Shown here in pieces: positions 7,893 to 17,400 of a stretch of 64,000 nt of DNA. The notes below the pieces were generated by a model. That model saw only the letters and a list, made by a program, of their open reading frames with translations. It was not told where the DNA came from and made no database searches. Origin of the DNA: Leeia aquatica. Lineage in GTDB: Bacteria > Pseudomonadota > Gammaproteobacteria > Burkholderiales > Leeiaceae. The position numbers and the translations under genes were made by a program. Where the stretch lies: positions 248,001 through 312,000 of the forward strand of contig NZ_JABAIM010000001.1 in assembly GCF_012641365.1 (NCBI RefSeq). The letters are read 5' to 3'. Numbering within the stretch: position 1 is the stretch's first letter; every line of letters begins with the position of its first letter.

Positions 7893-10800
7893 GCTGGCAA
7901 CGCCTCACCCTGCTCACGGCCGGCCTTGTGTACGACCTGACTGGACAACAGTCCCAGCTCGCGCTTCAACACTTTGCCCACCCGCAGGATTTCTGCCGTT
8001 TCCAGCATCTCCCAATGGTCGCCATGCACCAGATGCACCCGGTAATAGCGGGAGGCCCGTTGCCGCCAGAAGGCCCGCCCCTCGCGGAGCAAGCCGCGCC
8101 CCCGCCCCCCCATGGCTTGAATCAGTACGACCCGTGCACCGCACTCGCCAGGGAAATAGGCTTTTCGAGTCAGACGGTTGTGGTTATAAACTGTGAAGTA
8201 ACGCTCAATCTGCTCATCTTCGATGCCTGGGTACATGCCATTGAATTTGATCAGCTTCTGCCGGAACTCCTGCATGCTGACCTGAGCGATATCCGCGCGC
8301 TCGGTCTCGTCGTCCACCCCTTGTGTATCCAGCATCACCACAGACACCTGTGTATGCCCTTCTGCAACCAGACGGGCCGCCATCTCATAGGCCACCAGAC
8401 CACCAAAAGACAGCCCGGTCAGCACCAGCGGACCCGCACTCAGGTGGGTAATGCACTGCAGATAGTATTCCGCCATTGCCTCAATGGACGGCAAGCGGGC
8501 TTCACCGGGCTGTATGCCCGGGGACTGAATGCCATACACTCCGCATGACTCCGGCAACACTTTGGCAAGGGACAAGTAGCAGAAAGCGGTCCCCCCCGCC
8601 GGGTGGATACACACCACATTGTGTTTGCCCTCGCCAGCCCGCAGGGTGACCAACTGGCCATTGCTGGAGGCGTCCTCGGCCTGCCGCAGCCGCCCTGCCA
8701 TCGCTTCAATCGAGCTATAGCGCAGGATGTCATGCAGTGGCAGGTCCATATTGAACTCAGCCTTGATCCGGTGCGCCAGCTTGATGGCCGATATGGAGGT
8801 CCCGCCGATATCAAAGAAGTTATCCCGGATACTGATGGCCGGCTGTAGCAACAGGCTTTTCCAGATCTGGTATAGCCTCAGTTCGATATGATCACGCGGG
8901 CTGGCCAGATTAACCTGATAGCTGCCTTGTGCATGCCGGGCCGCTTCCAGTACCTGCTCACGATCCAGCTTGCCGTTTCGGGTTTGGGGCAACTTCGGAA
9001 ATTCGACAAAAACGCTGGGAATCATGTGCGCCGGCAAGGCGGTCAGCAACAAGGCCCGCCATTCTGGCAGGCTGCGGCTGGCTGGATCGCCGGGCCGGGC
9101 TACTGCAGCAACCAGCCGGCCCTCTTCTCCCGTCTGATCCAGCAAAACCACGGACTCCCGAACATCGTCCAGCAGCATCAAGGCTTTTTCGATTTCTCCG
9201 AGCTCGATGCGGAAACCGCGCAGCTTGACCTGAAAATCGTTACGCCCGATGTATTCGATCCGTCCATCCTGCCGCCAACGACCCAGATCACCGGAGCGAT
9301 ACATCCTGGCACCCGTCTCTGGGGAAAATGGGTCTGCCACAAAACGGGTCTGGGTCAACTCAGGCTGATTCAGATAACCGCGAGCCAGCCCTGCCCCCGC
9401 CAGATACAGCTCACCCTGCACCCCAACGGGAACGGGACGCAAAGCCTCGTCCAGAATGTACACCCGGTCTCCAGTGATGACTGAGCCAATATCGGGCTGC
9501 TCACCGGCACCATTGATCAAGCCGATGGTGACATCCACCGTGCATTCCGTCGGGCCATACATATTGTAGAAGCGGATCGCTTCGGCTTGACGCAGTTGTG
9601 ACCACATGGGCGGGCTCACCGGCTCACCACCAATCAGCACACGCTGCAGTGGCAGGTCGGTGGCGGTCAGCAAACCCTCAGCCAGCAGCATGTCGAGTTG
9701 GGTCGGTGTGCATTCAAAAGCGGCAATGCCGGTCTGGCGGAAGTACGCCAGCAGTGCCGCGCCATCTGCCCGGATCTCTTGCGGCAGGATATGCAGGCTA
9801 TGCCCACTCAGCAGCTGCAGCCAGCCTTTGAGTGACATGTCAAAGGTATAGGCAGAATTGAGTGCAACGACTGAGGGCACCGGCAAACCCTCATGCGTAG
9901 AGCCTTGCATCACACGCCAGAAGTTGACGGCAGAACCATGCTCAACCATGACGCCCTTGGGCTTGCCGGTAGACCCTGAGGTGTAAATGACGTAAGCCAG
10001 TTGATGACGACTTACTTTGGGGAGGGTTACCTCTGGCCCATCCGGTGTTCCGGTATCCACTTGCGACAGGTTGATCAGACCGTTTACAGCACAACCCTCT
10101 ACCGCTCGGGCTCCAGCATCATCCACCACTGCCATGGTCGCACCACTATCCTGCAGCATGTGCTGGAGGCGGTCATGCGGATAATCCGGGTCCATCGGAA
10201 CATAAGCTGCACCCGCCTTCAACACACCCAGCATGGCAACCGGCATGTGCAAGCCCCGGTTCAGGCAGAGGGCAACACGATCCTCGGGAGCGACCCCGGA
10301 CTGGAGCAGCCTGGCGGCAAGTACCGAAGCTCGCCTGTCGAGCTCGGCATAGCGGTACTGCTGGCCTTGATACACCACAGCAACCGCATCGGGTGTACGG
10401 CGTGCTTGCTGCTCAAAACGGTGGTGAATCACATCCTCATCAGACCATGCCGGAGCCGCAGGACCACGACTGAACTGCTGCAGGATGGATTGCTGCTCAT
10501 CTGGCGGCACCCAGGATAGCTGCTGCAAGGGCAACATGAGCTCAGAGGGCATCCGGGACAGCAGGTAGGTGTAATGCCCGGCCAGCCGTGCGATGGTATC
10601 CGGGTCAAACAGATCCGTATTGAACTCAAATTCCAGATCGAGCCCGGCCTCGGTTTCCGTCATTGACAAGCCCAGGTCAAACTTGGCGGTGTGATTCTGT
10701 GCATCCAGTGCGGTCAGCTGAATATCCTGCAACTCATGCGAAGCCGCCTTGGGCAGGTTGCGCAGGACCAGCAACACCTGGAACAAAGGCGTATAGCTGG

Positions 10801-12013
10801 TGCTACGCTCCGGATTGATGGCTTCAACCACCTGCTCAAACGGGACATCCTGATTTTCGTAAGCCTCCAGCACCATCTGGCGTACCGCCCTCAGATAATC
10901 CTGCAGACTTTGCGTGGGCTGTGGCTGGTTGCGCAGTACCACCGTGTTGATGAAATGCCCGATCAGTGGTTCCAGCTCGCTGCGGTTCCGGTTGGCGAAC
11001 GGCGTGCCCATCGACACATCCCGGGTATTGGCATGCTTGGCCAGAATGAGAGAGAACCCGGCTTGCAGCAACATGAATAGCGTGCACTGCTGCTCCCGGC
11101 CCAGCTGCTGCAACCGGGCCAGCACATCGCGGCTGACCTGACAGAAATGACGTTGACCATGATGCCGCTGGATCAGCGGACGGGGTCGATCGGTCGGCAG
11201 GGGCAGCAATGCTGGAGCATCCCCCAGCTGCCGCTTCCAGTAAGCCAACTGCTCTGCCTGAATCTCGGGCGTCAGCAGCTGTTGCTGCTGGCGCGCATAG
11301 TCAATGTACTGCAGCGGCAGCACATCCAGCTGAGGCTGCTCATGCTGGCTGAAAGCCTGATAGGCCGCCATCAACTCACTCAACAACAAACCTATCGACC
11401 AGCCATCCGCCACAATATGATGTACGCACACAAGCCATATCCACTCCTGTGCAGCGGTCTGGATCAAGGTAGCCCGGATTGGCAGTGATGCTTCCAGCAT
11501 GAAAGGTCGCGAGGCATCTTCCGCAATGGCCGCTGCAATCTGTTGTTCTCGCTGGTGGGGGGGCAATGCCTGCCAGTCCAGTGTCTGCCAAGGCAGCAGA
11601 TACTCTGTCAGTACCTCCTGAAAAGCCTGCCCGTCTTGCTGACCAAAGCGGGTGCGCAGACTGCCATGCCGTTCGATCACATGGGCGAAGCTGTCTCGCA
11701 ACGCCGCCATATTGAGCTGACCTGTAATCCTGAAAGCCAGCGGATTGTTATAAAACCCTTGCTCCGGGCTCAACTGATACAGAAACCACAGCTGCTGCTG
11801 CGCACATGAGAGGGAGGCTTTGCCTGCAGGCGGGGCGGATGGTGACGGGGCGGACAGCAGTGCCAACAATGCCTGTTTATGGATACTCAGAGTCTGCTGG
11901 AGGTCTTCCGTCAACACGCCTTTAGGCGCCTTGCATTTCAATTTGCCATTTTCCGCCGACAAGACAATGCCTTTGGCTTGCAACGTGGCCAACAATGCTT
12001 CGGTTTGATTCAT
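7889..12013 (-). CDS. NRPS, termination module: TubC-type docking-C-A-T-TE
   Basis: This single-module NRPS of about 1,374 aa ends an assembly line. Domains in order: an N-terminal TubC-type docking domain (about 1-50; starts MNQTEALLATLQAKGIVLSA, later KLKCKAPKG); a C domain (about 65-495) with HHIVADGWS; an A domain (about 520-1040) with [13 protein letters not shown]; a T domain with the phosphopantetheine Ser in DIGGTSISAIKL; and a TE domain (about 1125-1365) with GLSFGG, Asp in VVMLDTQG and His in HGDHWEML. My reading of the A pocket is D-M-K-E-L-G-M-V-D-K, closest to Glu-type pockets, so an acidic or related residue; this is weak. I preferred ATG 12013 because docking domains of this class begin M-(3-4)-LLA; an ATG at 12025 is possible. 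The docking domain means the chain arrives from a different protein. Confidence 0.93.
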   Translation of the reverse strand: MNQTEALLATLQAKGIVLSAENGKLKCKAPKGVLTEDLQQTLSIHKQALLALLSAPSPSAPPAGKASLSCAQQQLWFLYQLSPEQGFYNNPLAFRITGQLNMAALRDSFAHVIERHGSLRTRFGQQDGQAFQEVLTEYLLPWQTLDWQALPPHQREQQIAAAIAEDASRPFMLEASLPIRATLIQTAAQEWIWLVCVHHIVADGWSIGLLLSELMAAYQAFSQHEQPQLDVLPLQYIDYARQQQQLLTPEIQAEQLAYWKRQLGDAPALLPLPTDRPRPLIQRHHGQRHFCQVSRDVLARLQQLGREQQCTLFMLLQAGFSLILAKHANTRDVSMGTPFANRNRSELEPLIGHFINTVVLRNQPQPTQSLQDYLRAVRQMVLEAYENQDVPFEQVVEAINPERSTSYTPLFQVLLVLRNLPKAASHELQDIQLTALDAQNHTAKFDLGLSMTETEAGLDLEFEFNTDLFDPDTIARLAGHYTYLLSRMPSELMLPLQQLSWVPPDEQQSILQQFSRGPAAPAWSDEDVIHHRFEQQARRTPDAVAVVYQGQQYRYAELDRRASVLAARLLQSGVAPEDRVALCLNRGLHMPVAMLGVLKAGAAYVPMDPDYPHDRLQHMLQDSGATMAVVDDAGARAVEGCAVNGLINLSQVDTGTPDGPEVTLPKVSRHQLAYVIYTSGSTGKPKGVMVEHGSAVNFWRVMQGSTHEGLPVPSVVALNSAYTFDMSLKGWLQLLSGHSLHILPQEIRADGAALLAYFRQTGIAAFECTPTQLDMLLAEGLLTATDLPLQRVLIGGEPVSPPMWSQLRQAEAIRFYNMYGPTECTVDVTIGLINGAGEQPDIGSVITGDRVYILDEALRPVPVGVQGELYLAGAGLARGYLNQPELTQTRFVADPFSPETGARMYRSGDLGRWRQDGRIEYIGRNDFQVKLRGFRIELGEIEKALMLLDDVRESVVLLDQTGEEGRLVAAVARPGDPASRSLPEWRALLLTALPAHMIPSVFVEFPKLPQTRNGKLDREQVLEAARHAQGSYQVNLASPRDHIELRLYQIWKSLLLQPAISIRDNFFDIGGTSISAIKLAHRIKAEFNMDLPLHDILRYSSIEAMAGRLRQAEDASSNGQLVTLRAGEGKHNVVCIHPAGGTAFCYLSLAKVLPESCGVYGIQSPGIQPGEARLPSIEAMAEYYLQCITHLSAGPLVLTGLSFGGLVAYEMAARLVAEGHTQVSVVMLDTQGVDDETERADIAQVSMQEFRQKLIKFNGMYPGIEDEQIERYFTVYNHNRLTRKAYFPGECGARVVLIQAMGGRGRGLLREGRAFWRQRASRYYRVHLVHGDHWEMLETAEILRVGKVLKRELGLLSSQVVHKAGREQGEALPA

Positions 12014-12036
12014 GAGCAATTCCATGTCCAGGTATT

Positions 12037-13683
12037 TCAGGCCATTGCAGTGGGTAGTTCATGCGACGTCACAGGATGCAGCTCACCATCATTGAGCTTG
12101 ACGATACGATCCGCGCATGAGAAGTAGGCATCATCATGGGTGATGACGATGACAGCCTTCCCTCGAGCCTTCAGCTCCGGCAGCAGCTCGGTATAGAACA
12201 CATGCTTGGAGCGTGGGTCCTGGTCTGCTGCCCATTCATCAAACAGATAGATCGGACGGTCTTCGAGATACGCAGCAACCAAAGCGAGGCGCTTGCGTTG
12301 CCCCTGGGAAAGCTTGATGGTGGAAAACTGCCCGCCTTCCTTCAACGCCACTTTGTGGCTGATGCCCAGTCGTTGCAGGTAGTGCTGGGCACGTTGACCC
12401 AATTGACCATCATCTGCCAGCAAGAGCTGCTCAAACAGGTGGAAGTCTGAAAAAATGGCCGAAAAATGCTGCCGGTAGGCGTGGGCGTTGTCCGGCGTAA
12501 CGGCTTGTCCATTAAGCAGAATTTTTCCGCTATCGGGTGGGTACAGGCCGAGCAGCAACATCGCCAGTGTGGTTTTCCCTCCCCCATTGCCACCAATCAC
12601 AAAGACGGTTTCCCCCTGCTTGACCCGGAAATTGACCGGCCCCAGACGGAAGGTCTCATCCTCCAGGTCGCCCGGATAGCGGTGTACAACTTCTTTTAGC
12701 TCCAGCGCCAGGGCGCGTTCTGCAGCAAAGGGAGAAGCCGGCTGATCCTCAGTACCCTCCCCCGACTCCAGCTCGCTGGCAATGTATTGAATGCGCCCCA
12801 AGGAAATCACGGCATTACGAATGCGGGGCAAGGCAATCAACAGCTCAAAAATGGGTTTGATCAGGTACAACAACACCAGTGTGACAGAGATCAGCACGCC
12901 GCTGGTCTGTGGCCACACCATCGGAACCACAAACAACATCAGCCCCATGACCACATAAAACGTCATGCCGCCAAGGTTGGTGACCCACATATACCGGTTC
13001 AGACTGGATGTACTCAGCGCACAAAACGCTGCGGCATCCGGCTCCAGCACTTTCTCCACAAAGTGCTTGCCCCGCTGCGCATTCAGTTGCAACTCGCGAC
13101 TGCCATCAATCAAGTGGTAAAAATGATCGTAGAGTAAATCCACCTGATCACGCGCGGCAGCCAGCTGGCGTATCGGCTCGCGCTCAGCCATGTGAAAGCC
13201 ATAAATGCCTACAACAATCAGCAGCGTGATCATCAGGAAAACGGGCCAGGACACCCATGCCAGATAGGCCATGCATCCCAGAATCACCACGCCATTGTTG
13301 AAGGCCACTGGCAGGTACTCAAAGGCCATGGTGAACACTTCAACATCGCGTGTCAGGATGGTGGTCAGACCATGGCGCCCCAGCTCTTGCAGTTTGCGCT
13401 GCGGCGTTGCCAGCAGCTGATGGCTCAAACGAATGCGCATGCGGTAAATGGCACGCTGCGTGAGGCGGATCAGTGCCATTTCCGAAGCGGTCTTGCTGAT
13501 CAGGATCAGTGCGCACAAGCCAAAGAAGGCCACCGCCGCCATGGTGCCAATAGCGCGCCCTTGCAGGCCATTGCTGATCAGCACCGCCAGCAAGGCACCG
13601 GCAATGCCGCACACCAGCCCGGCCAGGGTGGCGACCAGCAGCAGCATGCGTGACTGCCGGTACAGATACATCAGATAAGGCAT
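12037..13683 (-). CDS. Cyclic-peptide/siderophore-type ABC exporter (PvdE/SyrD family)
   Basis: This 548-aa half transporter fuses six membrane helices (about residues 10-300) to an ATPase domain. It belongs to the family that exports peptide products or their precursors to the periplasm. Walker A is GGNGGGKTT, the signature is LSQGQRKRLAL, and Walker B with its extension is IYLFDEWAADQDP; the latter two are typical of the PvdE/SyrD group. Start: GAGGTG before ATG 13683. The gene overlaps the end of the phosphopantetheinyl transferase by 13 bp and ends 23 bp before the termination NRPS. Its place inside the operon makes export of the cluster product the obvious job. Confidence 0.93.
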   Translation of the reverse strand: MPYLMYLYRQSRMLLLVATLAGLVCGIAGALLAVLISNGLQGRAIGTMAAVAFFGLCALILISKTASEMALIRLTQRAIYRMRIRLSHQLLATPQRKLQELGRHGLTTILTRDVEVFTMAFEYLPVAFNNGVVILGCMAYLAWVSWPVFLMITLLIVVGIYGFHMAEREPIRQLAAARDQVDLLYDHFYHLIDGSRELQLNAQRGKHFVEKVLEPDAAAFCALSTSSLNRYMWVTNLGGMTFYVVMGLMLFVVPMVWPQTSGVLISVTLVLLYLIKPIFELLIALPRIRNAVISLGRIQYIASELESGEGTEDQPASPFAAERALALELKEVVHRYPGDLEDETFRLGPVNFRVKQGETVFVIGGNGGGKTTLAMLLLGLYPPDSGKILLNGQAVTPDNAHAYRQHFSAIFSDFHLFEQLLLADDGQLGQRAQHYLQRLGISHKVALKEGGQFSTIKLSQGQRKRLALVAAYLEDRPIYLFDEWAADQDPRSKHVFYTELLPELKARGKAVIVITHDDAYFSCADRIVKLNDGELHPVTSHELPTAMA

Positions 13684-14405
13684 GTGTTCACCTCATGGTC
13701 CATGGAAGGAGTAAGCTGATAACACCAGCTAAAGCCGAGTCCATCCGTCAGGCAGCTGGACACGTTGAAAGGTTGGCGGGCCCAGCCCGGCAAATCGTTT
13801 GAGCACAACGCCAGCTGCAGGGTGTTATCGCGAACACCCAACAAACGGGCATCGTGAAACTCCAGCACCTGCTGCAAGCGGGGAAACACGGCCTTGTACA
13901 AGGCTTCCTTGGCCGAAAACAGCAAGGTTAGGAACTGAGGTAGTGACAGGCTTTGCGGCTTCAAGGCCAGCTCTTCGGGCCGGGCAATCATGTGTTGCAG
14001 ATTGCGGACCGTGTCGCTATCCATCACCGGCTCGATGTCTATACCCAAACCAATGCACTGTGTCGCCCGCGCCACCACCGCGATGGCCAGGCGATCCGTA
14101 TGGCTGATGCTGCCTACGATGCCCGCAGGCCATTGCGGGCTACGGTCCTCGCCAACCGGGACATGCCCCGAGGCACCCAGACTGCGCAACGCAGCACTCG
14201 CCGCCAGTCGCCCTGCCAGGAACTCGGCCTGCCGCTTGGCGACTGCACGCGTCATGCTCTCCGGCAAGATCGGCACATCCGTACTGGCTGGCGCACTCAC
14301 CCCATCTGTCACGCCATTCCCGTCGTAATGAAACCGGCATGCCCGCACCTGCACCAACGGGTGCAGCAAGGCCTCCGGCGCGGCAATGTTGGTCAGCTCA
14401 ATCAT
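13671..14405 (-). CDS. EntD-type 4'-phosphopantetheinyl transferase
   Basis: This 244-aa enzyme moves phosphopantetheine from CoA to the Ser of carrier domains, turning the NRPS and PKS T domains into their active form. Signatures: GSISHTDRLAIAVV, the metal-binding GLGIDIEPV, and FSAKEALYKAVFPRL. The N-terminal layout, including the Arg/Gln-rich FLAGRLAASAAL segment, fits the EntD branch. GGGGAGG precedes ATG 14405. The gene follows the NRPS-PKS gene by 15 bp and overlaps the exporter by 13 bp. Three NRPS/PKS proteins here carry nine T domains in total, which explains a dedicated enzyme in the operon. Confidence 0.95.
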   Translation of the reverse strand: MIELTNIAAPEALLHPLVQVRACRFHYDGNGVTDGVSAPASTDVPILPESMTRAVAKRQAEFLAGRLAASAALRSLGASGHVPVGEDRSPQWPAGIVGSISHTDRLAIAVVARATQCIGLGIDIEPVMDSDTVRNLQHMIARPEELALKPQSLSLPQFLTLLFSAKEALYKAVFPRLQQVLEFHDARLLGVRDNTLQLALCSNDLPGWARQPFNVSSCLTDGLGFSWCYQLTPSMDHEVNTCLI

Positions 14406-14420
14406 GGCTTGCCTCCCCGA

Positions 14421-17400
14421 TCAGCATGCGTGCACCCCATGCTCATGCAAGGACAGCAGGTGATGCGCCACCTGCTCCACCATCGGTTGACGCATCAGAC
14501 CATAGTGAGTGGTCGCCAGCACCTGCCAGTGCACCAGCCGCGGCAGGTGTCGCGTCCAGGCCTGCCGGTCTTGTGCTGTCGGTGCGGACAAGCCGCCCAA
14601 GCCCTCCTCGGCCTGACTGGCGACCATCAGGCTGACCGGTGTGCGTGACAGCGTCGGGAACGCGTAATCCACCATGCTGGCCAGATTACGCTGGCAGGTT
14701 GCCGTCAGGCGGGAAACATAGTGTGCATGCTCCCCCGCCTCACGCGGCTGGGCTCCCGCCAGCTCCTGCCGAAATACGGCTTCAATCTCTGCTTGGCTGT
14801 AGTTCGCAAACAGGCGGCCACTGCCCGGTGCAGGCGGGTCCAGCAGCAAGACGTGAGACGCTGGCGCGTGCCGCTGTTCCAGTTGTGATGCCATCTCGCT
14901 CACCACCCAGGCGCCGAAGGACCACCCCGCCAGCTGCCATTGCCATTGCGACGGCGGAAAGTGCTGCTCCAGCGCGGCCAGATAGTCATGAGCCCGCTCA
15001 GCAATGGAGCAGGTCTGAGCCACATTCTGCGACAAGGCAGGATCGGCAATCAGGCAAATCGTCTGATCCGCGCCCAAGCGGCTGACCAGGGGACGGTACG
15101 CTTGAATATCCCCCCCCACCGGGTGCACCAGACACAACAGGTTGTGACCGCTACCGCGCTGCCAGACATCAATGCTGACAGACGATGCGGGATTTCCATC
15201 CTGCATGAGCGCTGCCACTTTTGTCAGGCACTCCTGCAGGCTGACCTTGTGGCTGAGCTGGGACAAGGAAAGAACAATGCCGTACTGCTGCTCAAGCTCG
15301 GCTAGCACATCCAGCAAGGTGAGTGAGTCGGCACCTGAATCGTACCAGTTTGCGTCATCCGCAATCTCAGACAGCCCAAGCCAGCGGCACAGGCAATCCT
15401 GCAAATGCGCCTTGATTTGCGCCAGATCAGCAGCACCACTTTGCTGTGCCGGAGTAACCGGCGCACGATAAAACTGAGCGGCCTGATGCAACGGAGTAGT
15501 CGACACCAGAATCTGGGGTTGCCGGGCTGCCAGCGCGGCACGAAACACCTGCTCGCCCTCTGTGGCTGTCAGGCCCATGGCCAGATGTGCCTGATGCACC
15601 CGGTCCTGGCTCAGCGCCGTACTGGCCATGCCGACATCCTTCCAGATGTCCCAGTTGATGCTGATGCGCCGGGTTACCGGATTCAGCGGATCACTCTGGT
15701 TGGCCAACGCATCCAGTACGCTATTGGTTGCCGCATAGTCCATTTGCCCCACGCCACCAAACCAGGCCGACATGGACGAACAGTACAGCGCCAACCGTGG
15801 TTGATAGTGCTGAATCAGACGTTCAGCCAACAATGCACCGTTGAGTTTGGCCGCACGTCCCTCCCGCATGGACCGTGCGTCACGCTGCATGATCAGCCCC
15901 CCCGCAGCGGCCCCCACAGCGTGAATGACGCTACTCACCTGATCGGTCTGCTTCGCAATGGCCTGCAAGACCTGGTCCACACTGAACATGGCGGAGGACA
16001 GGTCGGCCTGGATCACATGGCAACGTGTCTGCCAGGGCTGCAAACGTTGCGGTAGCTCGCCGGATCGGGACAACAGGATCAGCTGAGCCTGTTCATCCTG
16101 CAGCAAGGTGGCGGCCAGTGTACTGCCGATGCCCCCGCTCCCCCCCAGGATGACGTGACAACCACCTGACGGCAAGTCGAGTGCTGGTGCAGGTGTCACC
16201 GGCGTCGGCACCGGTTGAAGTACCGGCTGCCACAGATAGCCGTAGCGCACCGCCAGCCGACCCTCTGCCTCCGGCATCATGGCGGGCACAATGTTGCTGG
16301 CTCGTGCCACATTATGGCGGTCCAGATCAATCCAGCAGCTACGCAGAGGCAGCTCCTGCGGCCCGACCTCATGTATCCCGGCCAGCAAAGCCTGTGCAGG
16401 GTGCTGCGTCGGCAACATGACGGCTTGCGCTTCGACCGATAGCCAATACACCGACAGGGCGGGTGGTTCAGCCCTGCTGAACCACCGCTGCAGGAACAAG
16501 GCGGGCCAATCCAGGCAGCACGCTTCGGCCTGCTGTACGTCCATGGCATCACGTAGCGCCAGTGGCAAGGCATAGACCGCTTCAACTGCGGTGCTACCTT
16601 GTGCGACGTGCTGCAGCAACCGGTCCACACTGGCGGGGTCAGCGGGATCGTAGCCGGCCACACCGCCCGGCAGGGTCTGTGAAGCATGGGCCACAGCCAC
16701 CACCACCCTGGCATACAAGCGGGCGAGATGCTGATACTCCGCCTCAGACAAGGGCTCGGCACACATCCAGAGCAGCGTGTGGCTGGATGGCCGGGCCAGA
16801 CATGCAGAGAGTGGCTGCCGCCGTATCCACTGCATTTGATGCAACCACTCGGATGAGGGCAATTTGCCCGCAGCATCCATCGGACCCGCTATGCTGGCCG
16901 GCTTGCGTTCAAAACTGAAGCGCTCCAGCTGGAAGGAGGGAACCGGCATATCCCAAGGCGGGGCGGCAGGTCCATCTGGCCACTTGATCTCACCGCCGGA
17001 CAGCCAGAACGCGGCTAGTTCGCTGGCCGACTGTCCTGCCGAGTAACGTACTCCGCCGCTTGCCTGGACCTGCTGCGGTGAAACCTGCCGCAGCCAGGCC
17101 ACGGCCGATGCTGCATCCGCACATTGAGCGGCTACCCGCCAGGCGTGCGTCGGGCGGCCTGCCTGCAGGTGGCGCAGCACCACGCTATACTGATGCGGAT
17201 TCGCGGTCAGATAGTCTGCCAGTGCAGTCACATCCTGCCGTAATGCCGCCTCGCTGCGAGAGGACAACATGAGGCAGTGAATTGCACTGCCCTGCAGCAC
17301 CACGTCCGGTCCCTGCATCACCAGCGCATGGGCATTGCTGCCACCAATGCCAAAGCTGCTGATGCCCGCGATACGCGGCTTGCCTTCAGGCCAGCGTTCA